In this document: positions 43,890 to 55,052 of the stretch, one piece after another
Position numbering within the stretch: the first letter of the stretch is position 1
Layout of the letters: every line of letters starts with the position of its first letter
NCBI RefSeq assembly: GCF_000219625.1
Contig: NC_018208.1
Location: forward strand, 992,001 to 1,056,000
DNA from: Zymoseptoria tritici IPO323
Lineage: Eukaryota; Ascomycota; Dothideomycetes; Mycosphaerellales; Mycosphaerellaceae
DNA length: 64,000 nt
Direction of reading: 5' to 3'
Notes under the pieces: generated by a model
What the model saw: the letters and a program-made list of their open reading frames with translations, nothing else
Database searches by the model: none
Told to the model about the DNA's origin: nothing
Translations under genes and position numbers: made by a program

Positions 43890-44729
43890 ATGCCCGAGAC
43901 CAATGGCCACCGCAAGGCGGCTTCTTTCTGGACTGGACCACTTGTCGCCCTGCTTTACAAAGTGATGAGCAGCAAATACACTGGTGGCCAATCTCGTGAC
44001 TGCGGAGGCGTGTTGTTCATCTCGCCCACTCTCTGTATCAAGGCGTGCCCGGGTCGTACGCGCTTCGCCGAAGCGAATGCCATGGAGTTTGTGCGACAGA
44101 ACACATCCATTCCGGTGCCCAAAGTGCATCTTGTCACCGAATACAAAGGTCGCGTGTACATTGTCATGCAGAGGATCAAGGGCCTCAGCCTCGGCAACGG
44201 GTGGTATTATCGGTCTGCAGAGTCAAAACAAAACATTCTATTGCAGCTCAAAGCCATGGCTGGTGAGCTTCGTAACCTTCCTCGATCGCAAGGTGTTGGA
44301 GTTGCCGATATTGACGGAGGACCAGTCTGGGACTGTCGACTTCCCTCCAAAGATCTCTGGGGCCCGTTCCCAACGATTCGCGAATTCCACAAAGCATTGT
44401 CCGGTGACCAAGACTGGTCAGATCTCAAGGACGAAAGATATCCCGATCTCACCGAGCTGTCCACATTTTACAATCAATCATGGCACCGTCCGGTCTTTAC
44501 ACACGGAGATCTGAGCAGCTTCAATATTCTTTGCCGAGGAGACACTATCGTGGGTATCATTGACTGGGAGACTGCAGGCTGGCTGCCGTCCTACTGGGAA
44601 TATGTTACGGCGTGGAACGTGAATCCTCAGAATCAATTCTGGCAAGTCGAGGTCGATAAATTCCTGGAGCCTTTTCCACAAGCACGACGCATGGATTCGA
44701 TACGGCGGAAATACTTTGGCGATTATTGA
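43890..44729 (+). CDS. APH-family phosphotransferase / kinase-like protein
   Basis: A single exon of 279 residues. The fold is that of aminoglycoside phosphotransferase-like (protein-kinase-like) enzymes, a family greatly expanded in filamentous fungi with mostly unknown small-molecule substrates. The catalytic loop is FTHGDLSSFNIL with Asp207. The metal-binding motif IIDWETAGWLP follows at about residues 222-232, matching the fungal APH pattern. The N-lobe carries VPKVHLVTEYKGRVYIVMQR. No signal peptide or membrane span. The start is the first ATG; the length is normal for single-domain fungal members. Confidence 0.85.
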   Translation: MPETNGHRKAASFWTGPLVALLYKVMSSKYTGGQSRDCGGVLFISPTLCIKACPGRTRFAEANAMEFVRQNTSIPVPKVHLVTEYKGRVYIVMQRIKGLSLGNGWYYRSAESKQNILLQLKAMAGELRNLPRSQGVGVADIDGGPVWDCRLPSKDLWGPFPTIREFHKALSGDQDWSDLKDERYPDLTELSTFYNQSWHRPVFTHGDLSSFNILCRGDTIVGIIDWETAGWLPSYWEYVTAWNVNPQNQFWQVEVDKFLEPFPQARRMDSIRRKYFGDY

Positions 44730-44750
44730 TTGATGACGAGCACAACTTGT

Positions 44751-45353
44751 TCATGGAAACACCTCAACACCTTCGATCAAATCCCAGGTCGGCACCTTTG
44801 TGTTGTCGAATTGGCCATTCCCATCGAAACGATGCTGTGCCTTCTTGTGTTCCACATAATTCATCGCGGCGTCTCGGACGCTCTTCCAATCCGTGGCCGA
44901 TGTTCCCAGCGCCTTCCCATCTGCCTGGAGACGCTCCAAAGCTTCCTGCACCCAAGCAACACAGTTCCAGCCAGGCTCTGCTCCTCGAATCGGAGTGGAT
45001 TCCAGGACATCTTGCATTCGCTTCGTATTGGCGACTTTGCCGACCACGACCCGCACCAGTATCATGGCTGTCGGTGCCATGGAGATTGCGCGCTCTTCAA
45101 ATTGCCAAGACGACTCTGCTCGGCCGTCGTTGATGGTCATTTGTTCTTTGGCGTGGAAGCGTCTTCCCTGGGCATCCGAAGCGTCGGATTTGGGACCAAC
45201 GATGATACCCCAATGGTATCTATCATACGATGTCAATGACTGGATTGAGCTGAGAGGCATTGCAGAAGCTTACTTATCCTCAAGCCCAGGCATTTGAGGC
45301 TCGCCACCTCGTGCGTACAACGCGATGTAGATCCGATCTTTGTTCGACGGCAT
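44751..45353 (-). CDS. Conserved small fungal protein (DUF6914-like), unknown function
   Basis: Two exons, complement of join(44751..45219, 45274..45353), give 182 residues; the intron is 54 bp (GTAAGC...GATAG). The spliced N terminus reads MPSNKDRIYIALYARGGEPQ and then MPGLEDKYHWGIIVGPK, a pattern I recall from a widespread fungal family of unknown function. Other conserved spots are GWNCVAWVQEALERL and WDLIEGVEV at the end. A conserved Cys and His (NCVAW, KYHWG) raise the thought of a papain-like thiol hydrolase fold, but this is speculation. The gene converges with the APH gene, with only 21 bp between their stops. Confidence 0.75.
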
Positions 45354-45881
45354 GTTGTGTATCGATGCTTGCTGTGTGGAAGGGAGATGAATGTGCTACT
45401 ATGGGACGCAGTTCACTCAAGTATGCACCTAGCCACGTCTCTAAGCGCCTCGGAGGCACAGCGACATGGGCTACGACCTCGAAATACTTCCTTGAAACGA
45501 CAACAAGGGTCTTTCATCTTATTCGAGCGTAGGCAACTATGCTTTACCGGTCGTATCCAACACTTCTCGACCACTGCTACCACCATTGTAAGCGCCGCCC
45601 TTGTGTCGAGGTCAAGCATCACGCCAGCCGTGCGTATCGCCAACATGAGAAGTTTGCTAATGCCTCCGGCCGATTTCGCCGCTCGTCTGTCTAGCATTGG
45701 GACAGAAGGAGTACTGGACGTTCATGTGTAGACTCATTAGCAGATGAACGAGGAAGTAGAGAGCGGAGAGCAGCCTCTGGCTCGTATTCGGTCCGAGGTC
45801 CGTGAGCTTCACGTCGAACTTTCTTTCGAAGCCAAACGTCTTCGATGGTTCCGAGTTGCAAACATCTCGGATGTCACAGCA
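45354..45881. other. Divergent promoter and leader region
   Basis: 528 bp between the small fungal gene (leftward) and the ecdysoneless gene (rightward). The right part is open in the same frame as the latter from an ATG at 45744 and could be an N-terminal extension; see that entry. Confidence 0.45.
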
Positions 45882-47987
45882 ATGGACGACCAACTCCCGG
45901 ACGACGGCCTCAAATGGTTCGGCGAAGGATTCGACGGCTTCCCCAAACGACTCCCCGAAGACTGCGTCGAATATGCCATCCACATCATCGACCAGCAACT
46001 CTCCTCCATCGCCACGCTCCGCTCAAAACTAAACGAAATCATAAAAGCCGCCAACGAGCTCAAGAGGAAACACCTAAAAAACTACATCTGGCAACGCGAG
46101 TACTTCGATCCCACAATCCACCCCAAATTCGACCTCACCAAATCAGCAACAACATCAACCTCAACAACACCACCCCACCTCCGCGGCCGCACCAACTTCG
46201 GCGACTCCATCTCCGACGAATGGCTCATCGTCTACCTCCTCCACACCCTCAGCATTCAATTCCCCACCGCCTGGATTCAACTCTACGACACCGACGGCGA
46301 ATTCCTCCTCATCGAAGCCGCCGCCTCCCTCCCCAAATGGCTCAACCCCGAAATCGCCCAGAACCGCGTCTGGCTCCATGCAGGCCATCTAAAGATCATC
46401 CCTCCCTCTCCCTCCTCCCCACCACGAAACCTCTCCCTAACCGAAGCCCTCTCAACCCTCACCACTTCCCCCGACACTCTCCTCGTCGACCCATCCATTG
46501 AAAAAGAAGCCTTTCACCGTCTCGCGTCCTACCCTGCCGCTATATCCTCCTCTCTCCACCACTCCCTCACCACCATCCCCCGGCGTCTCGCCTACATCCT
46601 CCACTCCCACCCTTCCTCCATCGCCGCGGCCGTGGAAGCTTTCTACCTCCGCGACCCCATCAGTCTCCGTCCCCTCGCGACAAAAGATCTCTCCACCCTC
46701 TCCTTCCCACCCGAAGACTTCGTCACATGCAGCGTCCGCTACACAAAAGTCGGATTCGCACAGCTTCGATCGCAAGTCCTTGACCCACCTCCAGCATGGG
46801 TCGGGCAGAGTCCTTGGATGGGAGATGAGAAGAGGGCAATGGGGATGAAAGTCGCTTGTGGATTTGAGATGTTGGTTGGAGACTCGCAGTTGAAGGATTC
46901 GAAGGTTGTGAGGGAAGTCAAGCTGTTGTTGGAGGATTTGGAGAGTGGAGAGGTGGCGTTACCAACTGATGAGGAGATCGCAACGTGGGAGAGGAGGGAG
47001 GACGAGGAAGGGTGGTTGGACATCGACTATCGAGACTTTGAGCAGGAGTTGGATGGCAAGAAGGAGGGCAAGAAAGGAGAAGGATTCGGCGACGAGTCCG
47101 CGCAAGAAAATCTTCGCAAAATGGTCTCCCGCTTCCAAGACTTCCTCGAAGACGATGAAGCGGGCGTTGACGGCGTAGACGATATGGATGATGATGACGA
47201 CGACTCAGCCTCCACCACTTCATCCGCTCCCACTGAGCAGGACAAAGACACCACCTCCACCTCCCCACCCACCCCCACAGAAGAAGCCGCCTTCCGCGCC
47301 TCCATCCAAAAAACAATGTCCATGCCAACCCACCACATCTCAGAATCCGGCCTCCTCTCCGAAGCCCGCAAACTCGCTCTCGAAGACGAAGACTCCTCCT
47401 CCTCAAACAACCCAGAAGACGTCGACGAAGACGAAGAAATGCGCAAAGTCATCGAACTCATGGAATCAGAACTCAAAGGACATGGAGCGTTGAGTTTGGA
47501 TGGAGATGGGTATATTAGGAAGAAGACTTCTGATTCTGCTTCTGGGAAGGGGAAGGGGAAAGCGAAGGCCACGGAGTCGGGAGACGTCAAGTCCTCCGAC
47601 AAGCGATCATCCACCACCACTTCCAGCAACGGGAAACCATTCTTCGGCCCCGAACGGCCAGCTCATCTTCAACCTCCCTCTGCCACCACCTCCAAGTCCA
47701 CCTCCGCAAACAAACCCTCAAGCAGCGACAAAGCCTTCCTCCGCTTCAACAACACCCTCCCTTCGTCTCCATCCGATGACGAAGAAGAAATCGGTCCAGG
47801 AGACGTGGAATTGTCATCCGACGACGAAGACTACGGCTCAGACTACAACGCCGTAGACCTCACCCTCGCGAAAAACATGCTCGAGTCCTTCAAAGGCCAA
47901 GCGGGAATGGGTGGTCCAGCCGGAAACCTAATGAAAGCGCTCGGGGTAGGTACTCTACCTCGGGATGAAGATGACCGGTTGAAGTGA
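45882..47987 (+). CDS. Ecdysoneless / SGT1 (suppressor of gcr2) family protein
   Basis: A single exon of 701 residues from the ATG at 45882. The family ECD (also called hSGT1, distinct from the Hsp90 co-chaperone Sgt1) works in pre-mRNA splicing and transcription. Family features: the N terminus LPDDGLKWFGEGFDGFPKRL, then LPEDCVEYAIHIID; ISDEWLIVYLLHTLSIQFPT; and AWIQLYDTDGEFLLIEAAAS. The second half is acidic and Ser-rich (DDMDDDDDDS and several DDEE clusters). A further in-frame ATG at 45744 would add 46 residues. I prefer 45882 because family members begin at MDD..PDDGLKWFGEGF. Confidence 0.88.
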   Translation: MDDQLPDDGLKWFGEGFDGFPKRLPEDCVEYAIHIIDQQLSSIATLRSKLNEIIKAANELKRKHLKNYIWQREYFDPTIHPKFDLTKSATTSTSTTPPHLRGRTNFGDSISDEWLIVYLLHTLSIQFPTAWIQLYDTDGEFLLIEAAASLPKWLNPEIAQNRVWLHAGHLKIIPPSPSSPPRNLSLTEALSTLTTSPDTLLVDPSIEKEAFHRLASYPAAISSSLHHSLTTIPRRLAYILHSHPSSIAAAVEAFYLRDPISLRPLATKDLSTLSFPPEDFVTCSVRYTKVGFAQLRSQVLDPPPAWVGQSPWMGDEKRAMGMKVACGFEMLVGDSQLKDSKVVREVKLLLEDLESGEVALPTDEEIATWERREDEEGWLDIDYRDFEQELDGKKEGKKGEGFGDESAQENLRKMVSRFQDFLEDDEAGVDGVDDMDDDDDDSASTTSSAPTEQDKDTTSTSPPTPTEEAAFRASIQKTMSMPTHHISESGLLSEARKLALEDEDSSSSNNPEDVDEDEEMRKVIELMESELKGHGALSLDGDGYIRKKTSDSASGKGKGKAKATESGDVKSSDKRSSTTTSSNGKPFFGPERPAHLQPPSATTSKSTSANKPSSSDKAFLRFNNTLPSSPSDDEEEIGPGDVELSSDDEDYGSDYNAVDLTLAKNMLESFKGQAGMGGPAGNLMKALGVGTLPRDEDDRLK

Positions 47988-48527
47988 TCTGGATGCAGAT
48001 GATATGCAGCAGGCCGGCGTTCTCAGACTGGGTGGAGGTGAGTGACTATCTGTCCATGAGCAGCAAGTACGAACCCAAGTCGAGAAAGATGTAAGAAAGA
48101 TGTTGAATAAAAAAACTCGCGTTTCCTGTGTTACGTTGGTCCTTGTCTATAGCAGCATCTCGATCGTTCGTTCACATATGGTATCGGGTAAAAGGGTGAA
48201 AAGGGGTAAAGAAGACATCATCCTTCCTCCTCTGACAGTTTCTCAAGCTCATTCAGGTGAACATCTCCGTCCTCATCAAAATGGCACGTCGCAGACTCTT
48301 CTTCGACTTCCACCAACTCCTACTCCTCCACCTGCACCAGAACCGTCGACGGGGGGCTTCTTGGAGAGTTTCCGTTGTGGCTTCTCCGGCGCGCATCGTG
48401 TTGGTGGAAGTGGTGGGAGAGGAGTCTGGTGGTAGCCAGCAAGGTCTTCTGCGCGCCACTGATCGGTGGTGGTCGTCGTCGTGGGTTCGGGTGGAGGATG
48501 TATATCGGGAGGAGATTCGGGCGACGA
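47988..48527. other. Convergent 3' region
   Basis: 540 bp between the 3' ends of the ecdysoneless gene and the WSC gene. The right half stays open in minus frames beyond the WSC stop, but splicing places the stop at 48528. Confidence 0.4.
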
Positions 48528-49527
48528 CTAGTCGCTTGGATTCGCCACCTGGAAGAATACATGTCAGTAAACCATCAACATTCCATTGACTCCTCAGCAA
48601 CTCACCCTCAATATTCTCCTCGAGTAGTCTTGGTTATCAGCCAAGCTGCCAACACTATTCCTCCTTCCGGCCTCGGGATCTAACCTCTGATCACTCATAC
48701 CACTATAGCTCGTGCCTGGAGGTTTTCTCTCGCTGCCGGCGCGCATCATGTTATCGACGTGCGTTCGCTGCTTGAAATCCTCCTCGGCCTCTCGTCGTCG
48801 CTTGTGGCGCATGAAGAAGTAGCCTCCGAGGGCCATACCAGCAATAGCAACCACTCCGACAACGACACCGGCCGCGATGCCGGCAGTGTTGGGGCCGCCG
48901 CCGCTGCTAGGTTTTGAGGTCTCGGAGGCGGTAGCCCTGGCGCTGGCGGGAACTGTGACGACAACAGTTTGGCCACCGGTCATGCTGGTGACTACTGTGG
49001 GTGGGTCGCTGGTCGGTGTGCTTTTTGGCGTGGAGACCGCCGAGCTTGATGATGATGATGCTGATGATGACGATGAGCTGTCGCCGCCGTAGTGGTCGAC
49101 AGTGCCTCCTGTGGTGTAGACGGAGTAGAAGCCATTGCCGCCACCTGTATCGTGTTAGTCTTGTGTAATGGTGAGCGTCAATCATCATCGTGTACTTACA
49201 TGTATCGTCGGGAAAGCCGACACAAGGTTGGTTGCAACTGGTGTCGTCGACTTTGTCGGCCACCGCCGGTAGTTGATCTCCACACCAGCACTCTTTGCTG
49301 CCGCTCATGGCAAAGACGGCAGAGCCTGAACATTGTCCCGAGCAGTATCCCGAAGACTGGTACATCCAGTCTCCTTTACTCTCGAGTGGTGTTGATGATG
49401 AATAACATCCATCATATGAGCCGGCTCGCTTTTGTAGTAGGTTTTCCATTTCGCCAACAGGAGGTGCTGCGCTGACCAGGGTGAGCAGCGTGAAGGCGGC
49501 GGCCGCCGTTCGGAAGATGGGTGGCAT
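48528..49527 (-). CDS. WSC-domain single-pass membrane protein, wall-stress-sensor type
   Basis: Three exons, complement of join(48528..48548, 48606..49144, 49200..49527), give 295 residues. After the signal peptide (MPPIFRTAAAAFTLLTLVSA) a WSC domain spans about 38-120 with the expected cysteines (YDGCYS, SGYCSGQC, KECWCGDQL, SCNQPC, DDTC). A Ser/Thr-rich stalk follows, then one membrane span (about 198-221, IAAGVVVGVVAIAGMALGGY), a basic stop-transfer stretch MRHKRRR and a cytosolic tail with DNQDYSRRILRV. This is the plan of yeast Wsc sensors, which report wall stress to Rho1 and the cell-integrity kinase pathway. The last exon encodes only VANPSD, matching an NPD-like tail end I recall from fungal relatives. 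Donors are GTAAGT and GTGAGT. Confidence 0.85.
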
Positions 49528-52500
49528 TATGCGAATTGTGGTCGTGAATAAGCCACGCAGGGGTGGGTGAACGGTGATGTTCGAGCGCCTGAAAAGGACA
49601 CAGTCAGTATGCGAGTGCAGACGCGTGCGACGGCGATGTTTGTCACGCAATGATGCGAGGATGGCAAGCCATGTGACGATGAGGGTGCAAGAATGGGAGA
49701 TGAGCGGAGACGAACCTTTGTCTGCGGCCCGCCGCGAGAAAGAGCAAAGGGATCGGGCGAAGTGGTCGACTTGTTTGTCGATGTGATGAACGGGTGCTGG
49801 AGAGTGCACACTCCTTCAGACGGCGGTCATGCAAGGTGACCGAAGTATGTTGTGATGGAGTCGTGGATGGACGTTCGTTCGCCGCGTGATGTTGTCTTTT
49901 CTCGGTGTCGGTCGGGGGTGGTGAATGCGGTGATTTACGCGCTCGGTCGGGAGTCGTCGGACGGGAGGTGGGTGATGGAGATGAAGATCAAGGTCGAGTA
50001 TCGGTGTCGCGCTGTTACACCAGATGGGTCACAGGCGGTCGGAGCGGTCGAGTGTGTGGAAGAAGGCGACGCAAAAAGGGCGGCACGACGCGCAAGGAGA
50101 GTAGCGAGAGTGTCGAAGCGGAGAACAACACAGTCGTATCGCAGTCAAACGAACGAATGGGAGCAGTGAGTGTAGCGACCGGAGTGAAAGAGTGTGGGTG
50201 ACGGTGTCGAAGGACAGTCGGGCGGGCGGGCGGTGGTGTCGTGGTGGTGGTGGTGAGGGTGGTGGTGGTGGACAGGACTCGGGTGAAGGTGTAAGAGATG
50301 GTGAGACGAGAGACGAGCCTCTGGCCCTCTGCCTCTCTCTCCTGTTCCTCCTGTTTCCCTCGCCGGGCTTCGCTTGCACAAGAGCCAAGGTCGGTCTAGC
50401 CGGATCGGGACTGGACCGCAACGCGTACCCAAAATCCCATGCCCCGGCTCCGTCTCGCCCGATGGATCTGCAGAAAATTGCTCTCGATGCGGGAGGATCC
50501 AGATGGAGGAATCGAACAACAAACAATAATGCGATGATGAAGAAGATTGATGTACTGGTGGTCTACGAGGCAGATGTCCTCCGAAGAACAGTACTGTATT
50601 GCTCTTCGTCCTTCACCTCGAACCTCTTCTTCACACATCCACGGGACTCGCCGGCGGAACATCCCCATTTCTCAACCCAACAAGATTACAGAACGACCCT
50701 CCCCAAAACGGCACCCCAGCGATCGCGTGTACAAAAATGCATGGGCCAATTCACAAGAGAGTCGCACTAAAAATACACGCCATCATCCATTAAATCGTCC
50801 ATGCTCAATACTATCCACAGTAGTCTAGACAAAGACCATCCAACGTTGTCTCACTACAATTGATGACTGTCATCAATACATCCACCTCGGTCCTCGATGT
50901 CGTGTCTTGTCTGTCCAAAATTCCGATCGTCGCAAGCCTCGTGACGACTGGACGACCACGCTGAAACACGAGTCGGACGACGGCCCTCTACTTCTCACAC
51001 ACCAATAATCTCCCTTCGAACGGAGAGCCTAGAGGATCCCAAGAAACTCGCCAATCGTGGGCGTTGCTCGGATACCCTGCTTTCTGTCATCAGTCTCACA
51101 CACGCTTCTGTGCTTTTTCTCCTGCAGACGTGTGAAGAAGAGGATCGATGTCCGCGTAGTTCTACCCCCGAGGTACCGACGTACCTTACGTTGCTTGCCA
51201 TCTCATCCCCGACACAATGTTTCCACGCGGCGGAAGCACGGTTCTGCTCTTCCCGCCGGAATCTCGACTGCGGCCAGCATGTACTATACCGACGATGAGG
51301 AGTAGTACGCAGGAGTCTCTGCAGTAGTATCGATGATGTTCAGCCAAGTACGCCATTCGCATTCGCATGCGCTATTTCGCGATGTCCGTTGCAGCCGGCC
51401 ATAGCCGCCAGTCGCATGCAATTCGTAACCGCTGGCGTGTTTCGGAACCACAACCAGTCCTCTTCTCCCCACGCTTGCAGTTTTGAGTGTATTGAAGAGC
51501 ACAAATGAAGCGACACGTTGTCAACTGTCATCGGTTCTGGGAGGCAAATTAGGTACGCTCCGAGTCCTCGCACGTGGTCTCGAAGACAACCTTAGAACGC
51601 AACAGAAGCGAAGGGATGTCTTGTGACTTCTCTCCGCGATTCACAAAGGACTTCACCCACAGTAGACTCCATCACGCCTCGCTCTCTCCTCGTCTCCCTT
51701 TGGCTTGCGTCGGAGGCTTCGGGTACCTAGACTTGTACCTGACACTACTGCACCTCTGTCCATCATTCAGGTACGAGAGGAAGAGTTTTCGGCCAATCGC
51801 GTCCAGTACGGAACTTGCCATTGCAAGAAGCAGGACTCGAAGAATCGAGATGGACAAGACAGAGCATCTATTGTCGAGGACTCGAGGCGATGGATGATGC
51901 GAAGGTGAGGGAGGAGGACGCGTACGACAGTTCGGTAAACCACTGCCAACGACCCACTTTGATGATCTGCAGCGCCTGGACTCGCCGTTGAAGGAGCTTA
52001 GGAAAATACGCAACGGTGAGGAAGTGAATACGCAACGGCCTCTGCGAATCTGGTCTGAGGGATTCGGTAGCACAAGAGCGATGGATGTGGTCCCGCTATG
52101 AGCTGTTGTCATCCACGGCTTGGATTCAAGAAGTTTTGCTCTGCTGAGGTCAGCGTCTGCACCTATGAAGTCGTAAACTGGACGATGCGGAGACCTCTCA
52201 GGAGATCGGCGGTTCCTATGCACCTCCTGTCCCGCTCCGCAACTCCGTGTCTCCGCGAGGTCTGCGACCTCCGTGTCCGACCTCTTCGGCGCACACGCCC
52301 TCTCCAATCTCATAGACCCGTCTACACCAGGACCAGCCAAAGATACCAATACTGAATACTGAGTGAAGAGCTTGTGGTACAGCTGAAATTCATGCGACCG
52401 CACTCACGAGGAGTCGAGGCGGACAAACCGAGCTAGGAATTCAGTACTGCTTTCGGATTGACAAGCAAGATCCCGATTGATACGCTTCGGGGGACTGGCA

Positions 52501-53136
52501 GATCTTGAGTCCGAAGGGTGCGTCGTAAGGAGGCGGCTCTGAATACTTGAACACTTGAACAGGGTGTTCAGAGCTGGTTCCTCGCATCTTTAAAGCTACG
52601 AGAAAGGTGCCTGCGCAAGATGGCAGCCAAATAGGACAGCTGAGTGCTGCATGCAACAGAACAGGTGATTCATCGATGTCTACCAGAAGCTCATGCTTGT
52701 ACAAGGCTTCGAGGAAAGGCCTTTTGCAGGAACTAGCCACCATCGCCGCCATGGGCATCGATGCTGTGAGCGACCCGGTTCAAAATTTCCCTGTCGCGAA
52801 TTTTCCGCCATCACATTTGGCCTGTCGTCGTCTGATGTGGAGAGGAATGATCGACTGCACACTCACAGGATGACGGATGTGCGATCTCTCGTACTCACAT
52901 ACTAGGTAGTTCTTTTTCACGATTTCCCGGCCTGCTACGCCATACAGCGACGGTTGCTGCGTCCACCCTCTGGCTGTCGGTGTCGATAAAGTGGTATTTT
53001 TGGCCCTCTAACCCTTTGTTCTTTGAACTCGATTCGAAGTCCGCATTTGGTAGTCCCAAGGCGACTCTCTCAACGACAATAATCACATCAAACGCGACTT
53101 TCAAATCAGCAACTACAACAAGAGAGCACCCACAAT
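49528..53136. other. Gene-poor stretch before the RIP block
   Basis: 3.6 kb. The first 700 bases are probably the promoter and leader of the WSC gene, including a run of GGTGGT repeats near 50230-50270. Longer open frames (50192-50770 +, 51672-52403 -) start at non-ATG codons, overlap other frames and match nothing. I see no tRNA, intact transposon or RIP signature. Composition is still normal here. Confidence 0.45.
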
Positions 53137-53570
53137 GCGACTCACCAAGACCACTCTCCTCCTCCCTCCCGATGCTTTCGAGCGCCCTCGCAGACTTCAT
53201 AAGTCTTTGCTCAGGGCACCCCCTTCCTCCCGCTTTTGCTAACAAAAGTTATTAGAGTTGCTGGATCGACCAGGGTGTCACCGGCAGCAGTCTCCATCGT
53301 CGGCCACGTACGTCGAGTCGACAGCACATCTTGGTGGAGACATGTTCGCTGGCTCTGTGACATTCTGGCAGACCACCAGTGCCACACCCCGAATTCGCCG
53401 TGCACTTTCCAGGGAGACGGGCGACCCTCACTAGGCTTTGCCAACTACAGCTCCACTACCGTGATGGAGTTCCTACATTTTTCGGGGGTGCTGGATTGGA
53501 ACTTGGCTCTATCGTGGGAAAGTTCAATGTATGTAAGCTACCCTTGCCCGCGCAGAAGGGCGCTCGACTG
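53137..53570 (+). pseudogene. Possible broken gene for a small secreted protein
   Basis: An ATG at 53137 in good context starts MRLTKTTLL, and one base out of frame the text continues as PMLSSALADFI, together resembling a signal peptide. About 50 bases later comes TTGCTAACAAAAGTTATTAG, a textbook fungal branch point plus acceptor. Beyond it, plausible protein text is split over frames (SCWIDQGVTGSS; CTFQGDGRPSLGFANYSST). I cannot identify the family. A frameshifted, decaying gene next to the transposon block is the most economical reading, but all of it could be chance. Confidence 0.3.
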
Positions 53571-53835
53571 ACTATCGATTCACAGCGCTACCTACGATCC
53601 CATTGTACCCTTGCGATCTCCTCGTGTGGCCACCTTTGCCTCGACAGTACTGGACACGAGGACCTCTCCAGTATATTCCTTGATGATCGCCGGGAACACC
53701 GCTGTGACAGAACCCGCATCGACCCCAAAGACAGCTTTCCCGAAACAACTGGCCTTTCGTCACCGCTATCCGAGCGCCGGCCACGTGGGGCAGTGCATTG
53801 TGAATTCGTGCTCACGAGGAAGTATAAGGCCTTGT

Positions 53836-54733
53836 TTACTTCCTGGTTATTATCGCTATAATAGTGATAATAGTAATAGTTAGTTTCATAGTGTCTTAAT
53901 AATAGTGTGTGTTATTTACCCCTCGGATAATGCACATAATAGTGCTATACTATCTAGAGTTAGTCGGCTTAGCGGTGCGGTGCAGCTCGTGTCGCTGTCG
54001 TGTCGTATATCGCGTTCTTCTATATATTATTAGTCTATATATTACCGCTATTAGCTACTATTATATCGCCCTTAATTTACCTAACCGCCCTTCTACCGCC
54101 GATACTATACTACCGAAACGTAGCGCTACGGAGGCTTTAAAATAGAAGTTTAAGTAGCTAAAGGAGATAGTTAAAGAGCTCTTTAATGCATACCGTATAC
54201 TTAAAGATAAGGGTAAGATAATAGAGGCGTACGGCTTTAGATAGTCGGATGTCTTAGAGCTTACGACGCGGTTATTTAAGGATAATAAGTATAGCGTAAC
54301 GGTTACCGCGAAGTAGACTAAGAATAAGATCGGTAATAGTAAGAAGTAGTAGAAGGCATATACTAACTATCTGTCTTATATTAGCGGCTAGAGCTCTCTA
54401 ATTAATAGTCTACTACGGTTAATAAAAGAGAAGGAAGACGAGTACTATATTAAGTACTCGTACTATAAGAAGTTCCGGTCGAAGCTACCGCTCTACGTAG
54501 AGTAATGCGAGTATATATAAGCTAATAACTTAGCGACTAGTAATAAGGCTATAGAGCCGGATAAGCTTATAGGGGATATACCGCCGCCTAGGGAACTTAA
54601 GGACGAGGAATCCGCGGAGCCGGTAGACGACGATAAGGTTAAAGAGATAGATAATAGGCCTACGAAACGATAGACTCCTATACCTAAAACTCCGTTAGTA
54701 AGTTCGAGTAGGACTAAGGAGCTACGGCGTATT
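53836..54733 (+). pseudogene. RIP-mutated reading frame of an older element, left part
   Basis: From about 53830 composition shifts abruptly to TA-rich text. From about 54059 a single frame reads as protein with only TAG/TAA interruptions (expected from CAG/CAA or TGG after RIP): KSATEAL-like start, then KEIVKELFNAYRILKDKGKI, LELTTRLFKDNKYSVTVTAK, and DKLIGDIPPPRELKDEES near the end. The frame runs to the insertion point of the chromovirus at 54733 and resumes at 63906. I do not recognise the family; a transposon-encoded protein is likely because RIP targets repeats. Limits are approximate. Confidence 0.55.
54729..54733 (+). repeat. Target site duplication, left copy (GTATT)
   Basis: The five bases GTATT directly precede the 5' LTR. 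The same five follow the 3' LTR at 63901-63905, the expected footprint of Ty3/Gypsy integration. Confidence 0.85.
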
Positions 54734-54957
54734 TGTTAGGGAACGACTAGGGTGTCGCTACTCCGGGCCTAAATCGGGCCTGTTCTAGGCCCGATATAGA
54801 CCCGATGTAGGCCCGAGGATGCCCTAAGCGAGGCTTAGCACATATATTCCCTTCTGTTCCCTTCCGCCTCCCTTTGTTATACTCGGTAGGTAATATAGAC
54901 ATTCGTATATAGACTGTTTACACGTGTTAGTTGCTACCTAGTTATACTACCCTTATA
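54734..54957 (+). repeat. 5' long terminal repeat
   Basis: 224 bp beginning TGTTAGGGAACGACTAGGGT and ending CCCTTATA, where the 3' copy has CCCTTACA, so the terminal CA has become TA. It aligns over its full length without gaps to the 3' LTR. Confidence 0.88.
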
Positions 54958-55052
54958 GTATATTGCCTTAAAACCTACTAAGGGATTAGCTGTACTAAGC
55001 ACTAGAGTAGGTACTGTCGATCCCCGATTTAGCGCTGAATTAGAACTAAGGG

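Noticed and set aside
51672..52403. A 243-codon minus-strand frame in the gene-poor region
   Set aside because: It begins at GTG, overlaps other open frames and matches no family.
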